64,000 bases of DNA, from contig NZ_CP021435.1 of NCBI RefSeq assembly GCF_002549795.1, forward strand, positions 1,054,001 through 1,118,000, written 5' to 3'. The notes beneath the pieces were generated by a model that made no database searches, was not told the DNA's origin, and saw only the letters and a list, made by a program, of their open reading frames with translations. This DNA comes from Halomonas beimenensis. GTDB lineage: Bacteria; Pseudomonadota; Gammaproteobacteria; Pseudomonadales; Halomonadaceae. Position 1 is the first letter of the stretch; every line of letters starts with the position of its first letter. This document shows positions 42,456-50,810 of this stretch, piece by piece. The position numbers were made by a program, and so were the translations under genes.

Positions 42456-43787
42456 TTACTGCAGCGCGTCCAGCCGAATGCTCTCGACAGCTTTCAGACG
42501 GTTCGAGAAACTGGGTCCTCGGTTGTAGACCTTGTTGGCGGTAGTGAGTCCTCGCTCATGACCCGTGACCCACACGATGATCTCTTCTCGTTGCCCTGCA
42601 TCGCCCATGATGGTGATGGCGGTGGTCCTGAACGAGTGAAAGCCCAGCTTGCGGTCACCTCGGTTGATGACCTTCTTGGAGAGGCGGGCGAACCACTGCG
42701 AGAACTTCGGCCCCTTCTTTCCGTCTCGCCGAGTGGATGCCTCTACCTCGGGAAAGAGGTAGGTGGCCCCTACAGCCTTTGCGTGTTCGAGTTGCGCCAG
42801 TATCAAGTCCTTGATCTCAGGGTGGAGAGGGACTTCGCGGGTAGCATTGCTGTTCTTACCTGTTCTTTCACGCACAGCAAGGCACCAGATGCCCTGGCGT
42901 TGGATGATGTCCGTTACCTTCAGCGAACACAGCTCATCAATGCGAGCGCCGGTGTAGAAGCCCAAGCGCGGTAGTATGTGGTAGATGCCCTCGCTCTTTG
43001 CCGTGGCCTCGAAGATGGCCTCTACGTCCTCTCGGCTGAATTGGTCGTAGCTGCGGATGGAGCCTTTGGGCTTGAGTTGGTGGCCCCTGAAAGGGTTGCT
43101 CTGGGGGAGTGGCTCTTCCATGGTGTACTCGGCGTGATGCCAGAGGGCCGACAGGCCGGCCAAGTAGTTCGCCACGGTCTGCTTCGTCTTGCCTTCACCG
43201 AGCATGGAAGTGATGAAGCCCTTCACCTGTCGACGCTGGAGTGAAGCAAGGGTCGCGTCCTCCTCGCCCAGGTAATCGAGGAATCGCTTCATCGCCAGCT
43301 CGTTCTTCGAGCGAGTCGAGGGCTTGCGATCCACCAGCGGTGATGTCTTCCAGTCCTCCAGAGCGCCTCTGAGCGTCAGTTGGTAGCGAGCCGGGGTTTC
43401 CCCCTGGTAGACGCTTCTGAGCGCCTCCTGCTCGATCTCCGGCAGGTCCTCGGGGTCTACCACCTCGATGAGGCTGACAGGGTGGCTAGGGTCGGTGCTG
43501 TGGATGGCTTCCTTGGCTTCCTCGAACTGGTCGCGGGCCTGGAGGTATAGGCGCCGCTGCTGAACTTGGCTGGCCTCACCTTTGAGGTCGGCTTCCAGGT
43601 CGTTCAGGTCGGCGAGCAAGCGATCACGGATTCGACATGCCTCATCCAGGTCCCCCGTTCGGGTAGACTGCTGGAGGATCTGTTTGCCGAGGTGCTTGGC
43701 GAGGATCGGGGAGAGTCGTTTCTGGACGAACCAGACGTTGCCACGCCGCCGCAGGGCGCGGGTGTCAGTAGGCTTTCCTCTGGCCAT
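42456..43787 (-). CDS. Tyrosine recombinase/integrase of the phage element
   Basis: 443 residues. N-terminal arm-binding region, core-binding domain (TRSKNELAMKRFLDYLGEED), then the catalytic domain with all active residues: Arg in YTGARIDELCSL, Lys in ERTGKNSNATREVPL, His-x-x-Arg in FHSFRTTAI, His in VTGHERG and Tyr in NKVYNRGPS. The gene ends 81 bases from the RNA polymerase remnant and starts 148 bases from the tRNA-Gly attachment core. It is the only gene of the element clearly intact for mobility. Confidence 0.93.
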   Translation of the reverse strand: MARGKPTDTRALRRRGNVWFVQKRLSPILAKHLGKQILQQSTRTGDLDEACRIRDRLLADLNDLEADLKGEASQVQQRRLYLQARDQFEEAKEAIHSTDPSHPVSLIEVVDPEDLPEIEQEALRSVYQGETPARYQLTLRGALEDWKTSPLVDRKPSTRSKNELAMKRFLDYLGEEDATLASLQRRQVKGFITSMLGEGKTKQTVANYLAGLSALWHHAEYTMEEPLPQSNPFRGHQLKPKGSIRSYDQFSREDVEAIFEATAKSEGIYHILPRLGFYTGARIDELCSLKVTDIIQRQGIWCLAVRERTGKNSNATREVPLHPEIKDLILAQLEHAKAVGATYLFPEVEASTRRDGKKGPKFSQWFARLSKKVINRGDRKLGFHSFRTTAITIMGDAGQREEIIVWVTGHERGLTTANKVYNRGPSFSNRLKAVESIRLDALQ

Positions 43788-43849
43788 GGATCTGCATCCT
43801 GATGTCCCATGCCTTCAAGGCAATGAAATCAACGGAGTAGGGAGGAGGT

Positions 43850-43879
43850 GTAGCCACTTCTGTAGCCACTCCTGTAGCA
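43850..43879 (+). repeat. Integrase arm-type repeats, right end
   Basis: GTAGCC at 43850 and 43862 and GTAGCA at 43874 are spaced exactly 12 bases apart. The matching set at 31431, 31441 and 31453 lies inside the left end of the element. Confidence 0.6.
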
Positions 43880-43934
43880 CCTAACCCCTTGTTAGGAGGG
43901 AAAGATCTTGGAGATCAGAGGGTTAGAGTGATAC

Positions 43935-44008
43935 TGGAGCGGGTGAAGGGAATCGAACCCTCGTCTTAAGCTTGGGAAGCTTCTGCTCTACCATTGAGCT
44001 ACACCCGC
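43935..44008 (-). tRNA. tRNA-Gly (anticodon UCC)
   Basis: A 74-nt cloverleaf on the minus strand: GCGGGTG acceptor pairing with CACCCGC, D arm GCTCAATGGTAGAGC, anticodon loop TTCCCAA (anticodon TCC) and TTCGATT T loop, with CCA encoded at the 3' end (43937-43935). It is intact and closely matches E. coli tRNA-Gly(UCC). Its 3' end is the attachment site of the phage element, whose insertion rebuilt the tRNA. Confidence 0.95.
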
Positions 44009-44018
44009 GAGGTTTCCC

Positions 44019-44046
44019 AGTATATCCAGTGCCTTAATGATTTCAA
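44019..44046 (-). promoter_or_regulatory. Promoter of tRNA-Gly
   Basis: On the minus strand TTGAAA (44046-44041) and TATACT (44024-44019) with a 16-base spacer, ending 10 bases before the tRNA 5' end. Confidence 0.65.
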
Positions 44047-44196
44047 CCCCGGCCGTGCCCAAGCCGCGGACAGTCACCGTGAAAAATTTTCCTCGTCGGC
44101 TGAACTTTCCCCGCCAACACTGTCAGAACAGGTGCAGGCAACAGGGGCGATGGCAGTCGCTAGCACTGTTGTTCTGGCTTGCAGAATCGATCCTTT

Positions 44197-44230
44197 GCCG
44201 CCTCATCTCGATGGGGCGGCTTCTTTTTTT
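44197..44230 (+). terminator. Strong orphan rho-independent terminator
   Basis: A 10-bp stem (GCCGCCTCAT / ATGGGGCGGC, one wobble) with CTCG loop followed by TTCTTTTTTT. No plus-strand gene precedes it within 2 kb, since the tRNA and integrase are on the minus strand. It may end an unannotated small RNA. Confidence 0.8.
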
Positions 44231-44247
44231 GTGGGCACGACACGATA

Positions 44248-44270
44248 CCACCCGGCGCGGGGCCGGGTGG
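44248..44270. terminator. Hairpin downstream of CBS-domain gene
   Basis: CCACCCGGC and GCCGGGTGG form a 9-bp stem 26 bases beyond the stop of the CBS-domain gene. No T-tract on that strand, so the role is uncertain. Confidence 0.4.
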
Positions 44271-44295
44271 CATGGCGGAGGCGTCAAGCCGGGAG

Positions 44296-44703
44296 TCAGG
44301 AGTGGCGCATGCGCAGCAGGGCGCTGAGGACGTCGCGGCGGGTCACGATGCCCACCAGCCGGCCCTGTTCGGTGACCGGGTAGACCTTGGGCTTGGCCTC
44401 CATCATCTCCTGGGCCAGGTCGGTGATGCTCTTGTTGGGCGTGACCGAGAGGACCTCGTCGCGCATCAATTCGCGGACCAGCGGCGGCTCGTCGTCCAGG
44501 TAGGCGCTCTCGAGCAGCTTGCCGAGCACGTCCTGTTCGGAGATGAAGCCGATCAGCCTGTCGTGCTCGTCGACCACCGGCGCCCCGGGCAGCCGGTGCA
44601 GGCCCAGGCCTTCGACCAGGGTGGTGACCGAGGTCTTGCCGCTGACCCGATAGCAGTCGCGGGACATGATCTCGCGCACGGTGGTGGGAGCCTTGCTGGG
44701 CAT
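44296..44703 (-). CDS. CBS-domain protein
   Basis: 135 residues from ATG 44703 with AAGGAGA upstream. Two CBS repeats: TTVREIMSRDCYRVSGKTSV...GAPVVDEHDRLIGFISEQDVL and LVRELMRDEVLSVTPNKSIT...VYPVTEQGRLVGIVTRRDVLSAL. CBS pairs bind adenine nucleotides and sense energy or ionic state. As a stand-alone protein its partner is unknown. The longer open frame upstream is a shadow. Confidence 0.88.
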   Translation of the reverse strand: MPSKAPTTVREIMSRDCYRVSGKTSVTTLVEGLGLHRLPGAPVVDEHDRLIGFISEQDVLGKLLESAYLDDEPPLVRELMRDEVLSVTPNKSITDLAQEMMEAKPKVYPVTEQGRLVGIVTRRDVLSALLRMRHS

Positions 44704-44990
44704 GGCGATTCTCCTTGTGCCGATGGGACCTCTCGCCAGGGTGTCGCCTCCCGGGCGCCGTCCCTGCGCCCATGTCACGGAGCCGCCCCCGGCGTGTCTC
44801 GCGTTCAGCATAGCCGACCCGGTTGCCGGAGCGCGTGGACCCTCTGCCAACGCTAGAGGACACGCGGGACCGGCCGTCCGTCAGCGGCCCTCTGAGACCG
44901 ACCCTCCGAGACCGGCCCTCCGGAACCCGGGCTTGAGTCACCACTCCAATGGGGCACAATGCCCCTCCGCTCGACCGATGGAGACCGCTC

Positions 44991-45512
44991 ATGGATGCCC
45001 GTGAATACCTCGCCCGCAAGGGGCTGGATGGAGAACGCGACCGGGAGCGCCCCAACACCCTCGAGGAGAAGGCCTGGTCCCGTGCCCGGGAGTCCGGCGA
45101 TCATCGTCCCCGGGCGGGCACGCCTCACGACTGGGAGGACTGGGAGCGCTACCACGACGAGCTCGCCGAGGGCGCGGAGGCCCTGGAGCAGAAGATCGAC
45201 CATGAGGCCCATCGCCGTGCCCTGGAGCACGAACAGGACGCCGTGCAGCATTTCACGCCTCCGCCGCGCCAGGCGCCGCGAGTTTCCGTCCCCGAGGGTG
45301 GGGATGCCGACCGGGAGCCCCCGATCGAGCCGGTCCCGTCGCGGCGGCCCGAGCCCTTCGCGGCCCTGCTGGCCCTGGGCGTACTCCTGCCGCCCCTGGC
45401 GATGGGGCTGGCTGGCGGCGGCTCGCGGCGGGTGCTCATCGCGGTGGCGCTGACCCTGCTCGGCTGGGTGCCGGGGGTGATCTATGTGCTGGCCTGGCTG
45501 CGAGGCGCCTGA
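44991..45512 (+). CDS. Pmp3/YqaE-type small membrane protein with charged N-terminal extension
   Basis: 173 residues from ATG 44991 (MDAREYLARKGLDGERDRER). The first 110 residues are highly charged and probably cytoplasmic. The C-terminus FAALLALGVLLPPLAMGLAGG...LLGWVPGVIYVLAWL is the two-helix Pmp3 module, which in other organisms affects membrane potential under salt or cold stress. The fusion to a long charged region is unusual compared with the normal 50-60 residue proteins. Confidence 0.7.
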   Translation: MDAREYLARKGLDGERDRERPNTLEEKAWSRARESGDHRPRAGTPHDWEDWERYHDELAEGAEALEQKIDHEAHRRALEHEQDAVQHFTPPPRQAPRVSVPEGGDADREPPIEPVPSRRPEPFAALLALGVLLPPLAMGLAGGGSRRVLIAVALTLLGWVPGVIYVLAWLRGA

Positions 45513-45578
45513 ACCTTGGCACCGGGCCTGCGGCCGGTATAATCCCCGGCGCCCCCATGTTCAAACCGGAGTTGACTC

Positions 45579-46448
45579 TTGGGCTATCTCGTCGGCATCA
45601 CCGTTCTCTGGGCCTTCTCGTTCTCGCTGATCGGCGTCTACCTGGCCGGCCAGGTGGACAGCTACTTCTCGGTGCTGACACGCATCGCGCTGGCGGCCCT
45701 GGTCTTCCTGCCCGTGCTGCGCCCGCGGCTGCTGCGAGGGCGTCAGCGCTGGACGCTGATGGGGCTCGGGGCCGTGCAGCTCGGCCTGATGTACATCTTC
45801 TTCTACCAGTCCTTCCTGCTGCTCTCGGTGCCCGAGGTCCTGCTCTTCACCGTCCTCACGCCGCTCTACATCACCCTGCTCGATGACGCCTTCTTCCGGC
45901 GCTTCACCCCCTTCCATCTAGTGACCGCGGCGCTGGCCGTGTTGGGGGCCGCGGTGATCCGCTATCAAGGCCTCGACGGCGACTACTGGCTGGGTTTCCT
46001 GGTGGTGCAGGGCGCCAATCTCTGCTTCGCCCTGGGGCAGGTGGGCTATCGCCGCCTCTCCGCCGAGCTGCCCCGGGACCTGCCGCGGCTGTCGGTGTTC
46101 GGCTGGTTCTACCTGGGCGCGCTGGCCGTCGCGCTGCCGGCCTTCCTGTGGCTGGGCAACCCCGGGGCGCTGCCCACCACGCCGACGCAGTGGGGCGTGC
46201 TGGCCTGGCTCGGCCTGGTGGCATCCGGCGTCGGCTATTTCCTCTGGAACCTCGGCGCCACCCGGGTCGATGCCGGCGCCCTGGCCATCATGAACAATGC
46301 CCTGGTGCCCGCCGGCCTGCTGGTCAACCTGCTGATCTGGAATCGCGACGCCGACCTGCCGCGCCTGGCCCTGGGCGGGGCCATCATCCTCGCTTCCCTG
46401 GCCGTCAACGAGTGGTGGCAACGCCGGCGGGCGCCACTGTCGGCCTGA
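45579..46448 (+). CDS. EamA/DMT-superfamily transporter
   Basis: 289 residues with ten hydrophobic helices forming two EamA repeats. The start is TTG 45579, with CCGGAG upstream; no better ATG exists before the first helix. FFYQSFLLLSVPEVLLFTVLTPLYITLLD is the end of the first repeat and GVGYFLWNLGATRVDAGALAIMNNALVP that of the second. It likely exports amino acids or other small metabolites. The substrate is not predictable. Confidence 0.88.
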   Translation: MGYLVGITVLWAFSFSLIGVYLAGQVDSYFSVLTRIALAALVFLPVLRPRLLRGRQRWTLMGLGAVQLGLMYIFFYQSFLLLSVPEVLLFTVLTPLYITLLDDAFFRRFTPFHLVTAALAVLGAAVIRYQGLDGDYWLGFLVVQGANLCFALGQVGYRRLSAELPRDLPRLSVFGWFYLGALAVALPAFLWLGNPGALPTTPTQWGVLAWLGLVASGVGYFLWNLGATRVDAGALAIMNNALVPAGLLVNLLIWNRDADLPRLALGGAIILASLAVNEWWQRRRAPLSA

Positions 46449-46512
46449 GCGCGGTTTGCCCGGCTCGGCGCCTGTCGCCATAATGAGCCGTCGCGAAGCG
46501 AAGGACCCGCGC

Positions 46513-47394
46513 ATGCAAGCCTTCAAGAACATCGGCCTGATCGGCCGCCTGGGCAGCGCCAAGGTGGTCGAGACGCTCAGGCGCCTGTGCCGCTTCCTCG
46601 ATGACGGCGGCTACCACGTGATCGTCGAGGATCGCACCGCCACGGTGCTGCTCGGCCACGGTCACCCCGAGGCGAGCCGCCGGCTGCTGGGCGAGCTCTG
46701 CGACCTGGTGATCGTGGTCGGCGGCGACGGCAGCCTGCTGGGGGCCGCCCGCAACCTCTGCCACAGCGGCACCCTGGTGCTGGGCGTCAACCGGGGGCGG
46801 CTGGGCTTTCTCACCGACATCTCTCCCGACGAGCTCGAGGAACGGGTGGGCGAGGTGCTGTCGGGGCGCTACGAGCTCGAGGAACGCTTCCTGCTCGATG
46901 CCGAGCTCTACCGGGACGACGTCCTGGTGGGCAACGGCGACGCCCTCAACGAGGTCGTGCTGCATCCCGGCAAGGCCGTACGGATGATCGAGTTCGAGCT
47001 GTTCATCGACGACCAGTTCGTCTACAGCCAGCGCAGCGATGGCCTGATCGTCGCCACCCCCACCGGTTCCACGGCCTATGCGCTCTCCGGGGGCGGCCCC
47101 ATCATGCATCCCCGGCTGGACGTCATCACCCTGGTGCCGATGTTCCCGCACACATTGTCGAGCCGGCCCATCGCCATCGACGCCGGCAGCGAGATCCGCA
47201 TCCACATCGGCGAGACCAACCAGACCTACCCGCACATCAGTTGTGACGGCCAGACCCGCGCCGTCGCCAAGCCCGACGACGTCCTGGTGATCCGTCGCAA
47301 GCCCCAGCGGGTGCAGCTCGTTCACCCCCTGGGTCACAACTTCTACGAGGTCCTGCGCAGCAAGCTGGGCTGGAGCAACCGCCTGGGAGACTGA
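46513..47394 (+). CDS. nadK: NAD kinase
   Basis: 293 residues from ATG 46513. It has the GGDGSLLGAAR motif (Asp about residue 72 is catalytic), NRGRLGFLTDI, NDALNEVVLHPG and GLIVATPTGSTAYALSGGGPI, all diagnostic of ATP-NAD kinases, which make NADP+ in the cytosol. The following phosphoesterase starts 2 bases after its stop, so they are co-transcribed. Confidence 0.96.
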   Translation: MQAFKNIGLIGRLGSAKVVETLRRLCRFLDDGGYHVIVEDRTATVLLGHGHPEASRRLLGELCDLVIVVGGDGSLLGAARNLCHSGTLVLGVNRGRLGFLTDISPDELEERVGEVLSGRYELEERFLLDAELYRDDVLVGNGDALNEVVLHPGKAVRMIEFELFIDDQFVYSQRSDGLIVATPTGSTAYALSGGGPIMHPRLDVITLVPMFPHTLSSRPIAIDAGSEIRIHIGETNQTYPHISCDGQTRAVAKPDDVLVIRRKPQRVQLVHPLGHNFYEVLRSKLGWSNRLGD

Positions 47395-47395
47395 G

Positions 47396-48397
47396 GTGAA
47401 CAGAGCGCCCCTGGAAGGCTATGACCTGATCGGCGACGTCCATGGTTGCGGGGCGACCCTGGCGTCGTTGCTCGAACGTCTCGGCTATCATCAGCGCGGC
47501 GGCGTCTATCGCCACCCCCGCCGCAAGGCGATCTTCCTCGGCGACCTCATCGACCGCGGCCCGCGCATCCGCCTGGCGGTGTCCATCGCCCGGCGGATGG
47601 TGGAGGAGGGCGAGGCGCTGATCGTCATGGGCAACCACGAGGTCAATGCCCTCACCTACAGCCACCGAGCGCCTCCCGAGCTGGGGCGCGAGTGGCTGCG
47701 CGAGCACACCCCGCGTCACAATCGCATCGTCAAGGAGACCCTGGAGCAGTACCGCGACCATCCCCAGGAGTGGGACGAGGTGCTGGCCTGGTTCCTGGAG
47801 ATTCCCCTCTGCCTGGAGCTCGAGGGGCTGCGGGTGGTCCACGCCTGCTGGGACCAGGCCCTGATCGACGAGCTGCGCCGGGACCGCCCGGATGCGCGCA
47901 TCGACCTCGACTTCCTGACCGCGGCGGTCCAGCCCGCCACCCGAGAGTTCCGCATCCTCGATCGGCTGACCCGGGGCAGCCACATCCCCCTGCCCGAGGG
48001 CGTGCAGATCCAGTCCGGCGACGGTTTCACCCGGCGCAGTTTCCGGGCGCACTTCTGGGCCCGCTCACCGCGGACCTGGGGGGATGTCGTCTTCCAGCCC
48101 GATAACCTGCCCGACGACCTGGAGCTGCGTGGCCTGACCGAGGCCGAGCGCGAGCGGCTGAGCTACTACGGCCCGGACGAGCCGCCGCTGTTCATCGGCC
48201 ACTACTGGTGCGAGGGCATTCCGGCCCTGCCGGCGCCCAACATCGCCTGCCTGGACTACAGCGCGGTGAAGTTCGGTCGGCTGGTGGCCTACCGCTGGAG
48301 CGGCGAGGCGCGGCTGGACGCCGATCACTTCGTCTGGATCCGGGTGCCCCGGGAAGAGGAGGCGCGGCCACAGCCGTGGGAGATCGATTTCGATTGA
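47396..48397 (+). CDS. Metallophosphoesterase (PrpE/ApaH-like)
   Basis: 333 residues from GTG 47396. Metal ligands are in LIGDVHG, FLGDLIDRGP and VMGNHEVNAL near the N-terminus; later VVHACWD and FIGHYWCEG supply the remaining His. This is a calcineurin-like phosphoesterase, larger than PrpE or protein phosphatases of the PPP type. Candidate substrates are dinucleoside polyphosphates or phosphoproteins. It follows nadK immediately. Confidence 0.85.
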   Translation: MNRAPLEGYDLIGDVHGCGATLASLLERLGYHQRGGVYRHPRRKAIFLGDLIDRGPRIRLAVSIARRMVEEGEALIVMGNHEVNALTYSHRAPPELGREWLREHTPRHNRIVKETLEQYRDHPQEWDEVLAWFLEIPLCLELEGLRVVHACWDQALIDELRRDRPDARIDLDFLTAAVQPATREFRILDRLTRGSHIPLPEGVQIQSGDGFTRRSFRAHFWARSPRTWGDVVFQPDNLPDDLELRGLTEAERERLSYYGPDEPPLFIGHYWCEGIPALPAPNIACLDYSAVKFGRLVAYRWSGEARLDADHFVWIRVPREEEARPQPWEIDFD

Positions 48398-48490
48398 TAC
48401 AAAACGTTACCTAAATACCGATAACTGTTGCGAACTTACCGTCAGCGGTCCCGTCAGAGTAGGTGTTCCCTTGAATGATCCCTTGCTCTT

Positions 48491-48519
48491 GTCCGGCGGC
48501 CCCCTCCGCCGGACTTTTT
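48491..48519 (+). terminator. Terminator after nadK-phosphoesterase
   Basis: GTCCGGCGG pairs with CCGCCGGAC, followed by TTTTTC. It lies 94 bases past the phosphoesterase stop and just before glpG. Confidence 0.8.
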
Positions 48520-48562
48520 CTTCGTGCCCGGCATGCCCCTTGCGCCACTCCGAGGAGAGTCC

Positions 48563-49408
48563 ATGTACCGGGTGATCTCGCTTCCCCATGACGTCGACAC
48601 CCGCGAGCTGCGCCGGGCGCTCTGGGCGCATCGCATCGGCCATTTCTTCACCGAGGAAGCCGACGGCCAGGTGCTATGGCTGGTCGACCCGGGCCAGCGG
48701 GAGGCGATCCAGCGGCTGGTGCTGCGCTGGCAGCGCGGCGAGCCACTGATGCCGCAGGGCCGCCCCCGGCGCGCGCGCCCGGCGCTTCCGCCCTGGCTCG
48801 CGCCCTTCCGCCAGGCCCCCGTCACCGCCGCTGCCCTGGCGTTGTGCCTGCTGGTCTTCGCCGTCATGGCCCTGCTCGGTGACCTGGTGATCGCCGCCCT
48901 GACCGTGGTGCCGGTGGGCATGGTCAAGGGGCAGCTGGCCTTCGGCAGCCTGGCGGAGACCCTCGGCTCCGGCCAGGTGTGGCGGTTGTTGTCGCCGGCC
49001 TTCCTGCACTTCGGCTGGATGCACCTGATCTTCAACATGCTATGGCTGTGGTTCTTCGGTCGCCAGGTCGAGGCCCTGCACGGCAGCGCACGCATGCTGA
49101 TCCTGCTGCTGGCCGCGGGGATCGGCGGCAACCTGGCCCAGTACGCCACCGGCACCGTGCTGTTCGGCGGCATGTCCGGGGTCGACTTCGCGCTGCTGGG
49201 CTACGTCTGGCTGATGTCGCGCCGGCGGCCGGCCGACGGCTTCTTCGTGCCCCAGATGCTGGTGGTCTTCATGCTCGGCTGGATGGTCTTCACCATGACC
49301 GACGTGGCCGAGCTGTTCGGCTTCGGCAACGTGGCCAACGAGGCCCACCTCGGCGGGCTGGTCGTGGGCCTCGTTCTGGGCTGGTATCATTCCCGCCGGG
49401 CGAGGTAG
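48563..49408 (+). CDS. glpG: Rhomboid family intramembrane serine protease GlpG
   Basis: 281 residues from ATG 48563 with GAGGAGAG upstream. The N-terminal cytoplasmic domain (MYRVISLPHDVDTRELRRAL) matches the GlpG type. The membrane core has WRLLSPAFLHFGWMHLIFNM, the nucleophile Ser in FGGMSGVDFALLGYVW and the catalytic His in NEAHLGGLVVG. It cleaves membrane proteins within the bilayer. The longer frame from 48524 overlaps the terminator and is not used. Confidence 0.93.
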   Translation: MYRVISLPHDVDTRELRRALWAHRIGHFFTEEADGQVLWLVDPGQREAIQRLVLRWQRGEPLMPQGRPRRARPALPPWLAPFRQAPVTAAALALCLLVFAVMALLGDLVIAALTVVPVGMVKGQLAFGSLAETLGSGQVWRLLSPAFLHFGWMHLIFNMLWLWFFGRQVEALHGSARMLILLLAAGIGGNLAQYATGTVLFGGMSGVDFALLGYVWLMSRRRPADGFFVPQMLVVFMLGWMVFTMTDVAELFGFGNVANEAHLGGLVVGLVLGWYHSRRAR

Positions 49409-49409
49409 T

Positions 49410-49535
49410 GCTGAAAAGTGGCTGCGCTCGGCTATACGGCGTTAAAAATCAGCTTAAAGTGCTCATTTACGGCTCGTAAACTCCGCCTTTGCGCTGATTT
49501 TTGCCTTGTCTAGCCTTCGCTCGCCAACTTTTGCG
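49410..49535 (+). repeat. Dispersed intergenic repeat, copy 2 (compact)
   Basis: CGTTAAAAATCAGCTTAAAGT...GCTCGTAAACTCCGCCTTTGCGCTGATTTTTGCCTTGTC matches copy 1 at 3918-4108 in two blocks. AAAATCAGC and GCTGATTTT are perfect inverted repeats about 48 bases apart. It lies between glpG and yeaC. The uninterrupted form suggests this copy is closer to the ancestral unit. Confidence 0.65.
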
Positions 49536-49601
49536 AGTTTGGTGGCTCCGCGAGCCAACGACTCTCCCTGTTCCGATTCGTTTCCTCCAGAGAGGCACGC
49601 C

Positions 49602-49886
49602 ATGAGCGATATGACCTTCGAGCGCATGATCCAGCAGATGACGCCCGCCATCTACGAGAGCCTCAAGCAGGCCGTGTCGCTGCGCAAGTGGCCGGACGGC
49701 CGTTTCCTGACCCCCGAGCAGACCGAGCTGTGCCTGGAGGCGGTGATGCGCTACGAGGCGGAAACCGGCGTGCCCGAGGATCAGCGCGTCGGCTACCTGG
49801 AGCGGCGCACCTGCGGCGCGGACAGCAGCGGGGCCAACGTCGCCCCCGAGCTGGCCGGCCTGGCCCGGGACGCCAGCCGTGACTGA
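49602..49886 (+). CDS. yeaC: YeaC family protein (DUF1315)
   Basis: 94 residues from ATG 49602 with AGAGAGG upstream. MTFERMIQQMTPAIYESLKQ and LRKWPDGRFLTPEQTELCLE match the YeaC pattern (KWPDG...LTPEQ). A small cytosolic protein of unknown function. Its stop overlaps the start of the DUF2797 gene by 8 bases. Confidence 0.88.
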   Translation: MSDMTFERMIQQMTPAIYESLKQAVSLRKWPDGRFLTPEQTELCLEAVMRYEAETGVPEDQRVGYLERRTCGADSSGANVAPELAGLARDASRD

Positions 49887-50709
49887 GGCCGCGACCGTCA
49901 CCGGCTGCCTGACCAAGATGGCCGTGGAGCCGGGCTCGCCGGCCCGCTACACCCTGAGGGCCGGCGAGGCACGCGTCGATCTCAATGCCCGCCTCGGCCA
50001 CCCCCTGCGCCTGACCTGGACCGGCGCCATCGCCTGTACCCAATGTGGCCGGGCCACCCGGAAGAGCTTCGGTCAGGGGCATTGCTACCCCTGCTTCAAG
50101 AAGCTGGCCCAGTGCGATACCTGCATCATGAAGCCGGAGCTCTGCCACTTCTTCCAGGGCACCTGCCGCGAGCCCGAGTGGGGCGAGCGCCACTGCTTCC
50201 AGCCCCATGTGGTCTATCTGGCCAACGCCTCCGGCCTCAAGGTCGGCATCACCCGGCTCACCCAGGTGCCCACCCGCTGGCTCGACCAGGGCGCCGTCCA
50301 GGCCCTGCCCATCCTCGAGGTGGACTCCCGCCAGCAGTCCGGCTTCGTCGAGGTGCTGTTCAAGGACGAGGTCTCGGATCGCACCAACTGGCGAGCCATG
50401 CTCAAGGGCGAGACCCGGGAACTCGACCTGGCCGGCGAGCGGGATCGCCTGCTCGAGCGCCTGGCCCCCGGGCTGGCCGAGCTGCGCCAGCGCTTCGGCG
50501 ACGGGGCCATCCGCGTGCTCGACGAGGCGCCACGGGCCTTCGACTACCCGGTGCTCGAGTACCCCCGCAAGGTGGTCTCCCACAACTTCGACAAGTCGCC
50601 CGAGGTGACCGGCACCCTGCTCGGCATCAAGGGCCAGTACCTGATCCTCGACAGCGGGGTGATCAACCTGCGCAAGTTCACCGGCTACGAGGTGGCGGTC
50701 GAGGCCTGA
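49879..50709 (+). CDS. DUF2797 family Cys-rich protein
   Basis: 276 residues from GTG 49879. It is Cys-rich in the first third: CTQCGRATRKSFGQGHCYPCF, CDTCIMKPELC and GTCREPEWGERHC, suggesting zinc sites. HVVYLANASGLKVGITRLTQ begins a GIY-YIG-like segment. This is the DUF2797 layout; function is unknown, possibly nucleic-acid-linked. It is coupled to yeaC. Confidence 0.85.
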   Translation: MTEAATVTGCLTKMAVEPGSPARYTLRAGEARVDLNARLGHPLRLTWTGAIACTQCGRATRKSFGQGHCYPCFKKLAQCDTCIMKPELCHFFQGTCREPEWGERHCFQPHVVYLANASGLKVGITRLTQVPTRWLDQGAVQALPILEVDSRQQSGFVEVLFKDEVSDRTNWRAMLKGETRELDLAGERDRLLERLAPGLAELRQRFGDGAIRVLDEAPRAFDYPVLEYPRKVVSHNFDKSPEVTGTLLGIKGQYLILDSGVINLRKFTGYEVAVEA

Positions 50710-50810
50710 GCGGCAGGCGCCTGTCCTGGGTCATGCCGGGCGGTGACTCCCGGTCATCGCGGGCTCCCTTGGGCTATGCTCGGGGCGTGATCCCGGACGA
50801 GGAGCCCCCC

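Larger units (their letters stand above)
31361..43955. mobile_element. Degraded T7-like temperate podophage integrated in tRNA-Gly
   Basis: The element is about 12.6 kb including a later 2.4-kb IS66. Boundaries are the 21-bp tRNA repeat. Inside the right end is an intact tyrosine integrase, then in order leftward a T7-type RNA polymerase C-terminus, two KilA-N genes, a MarR-type gene, RNase HI and a T7 gp14-like internal virion protein. Further left are BRO/KilA-N, a serine recombinase and unknown genes. GTAGCC direct repeats near both ends look like integrase arm sites. No capsid, portal, terminase, DNA polymerase or lysis genes are seen, so it cannot be an autonomous phage now. Confidence 0.8.

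Noticed and set aside
31361..43955. Element B as an intact, inducible prophage
   Set aside because: No terminase, portal, capsid, tail, DNA polymerase, holin or endolysin is present, and the RNA polymerase is truncated.
48524..48562. Upstream start for glpG
   Set aside because: It lies directly behind the terminator T-tract and would add residues not found in GlpG. ATG 48563 has a good ribosome-binding site.
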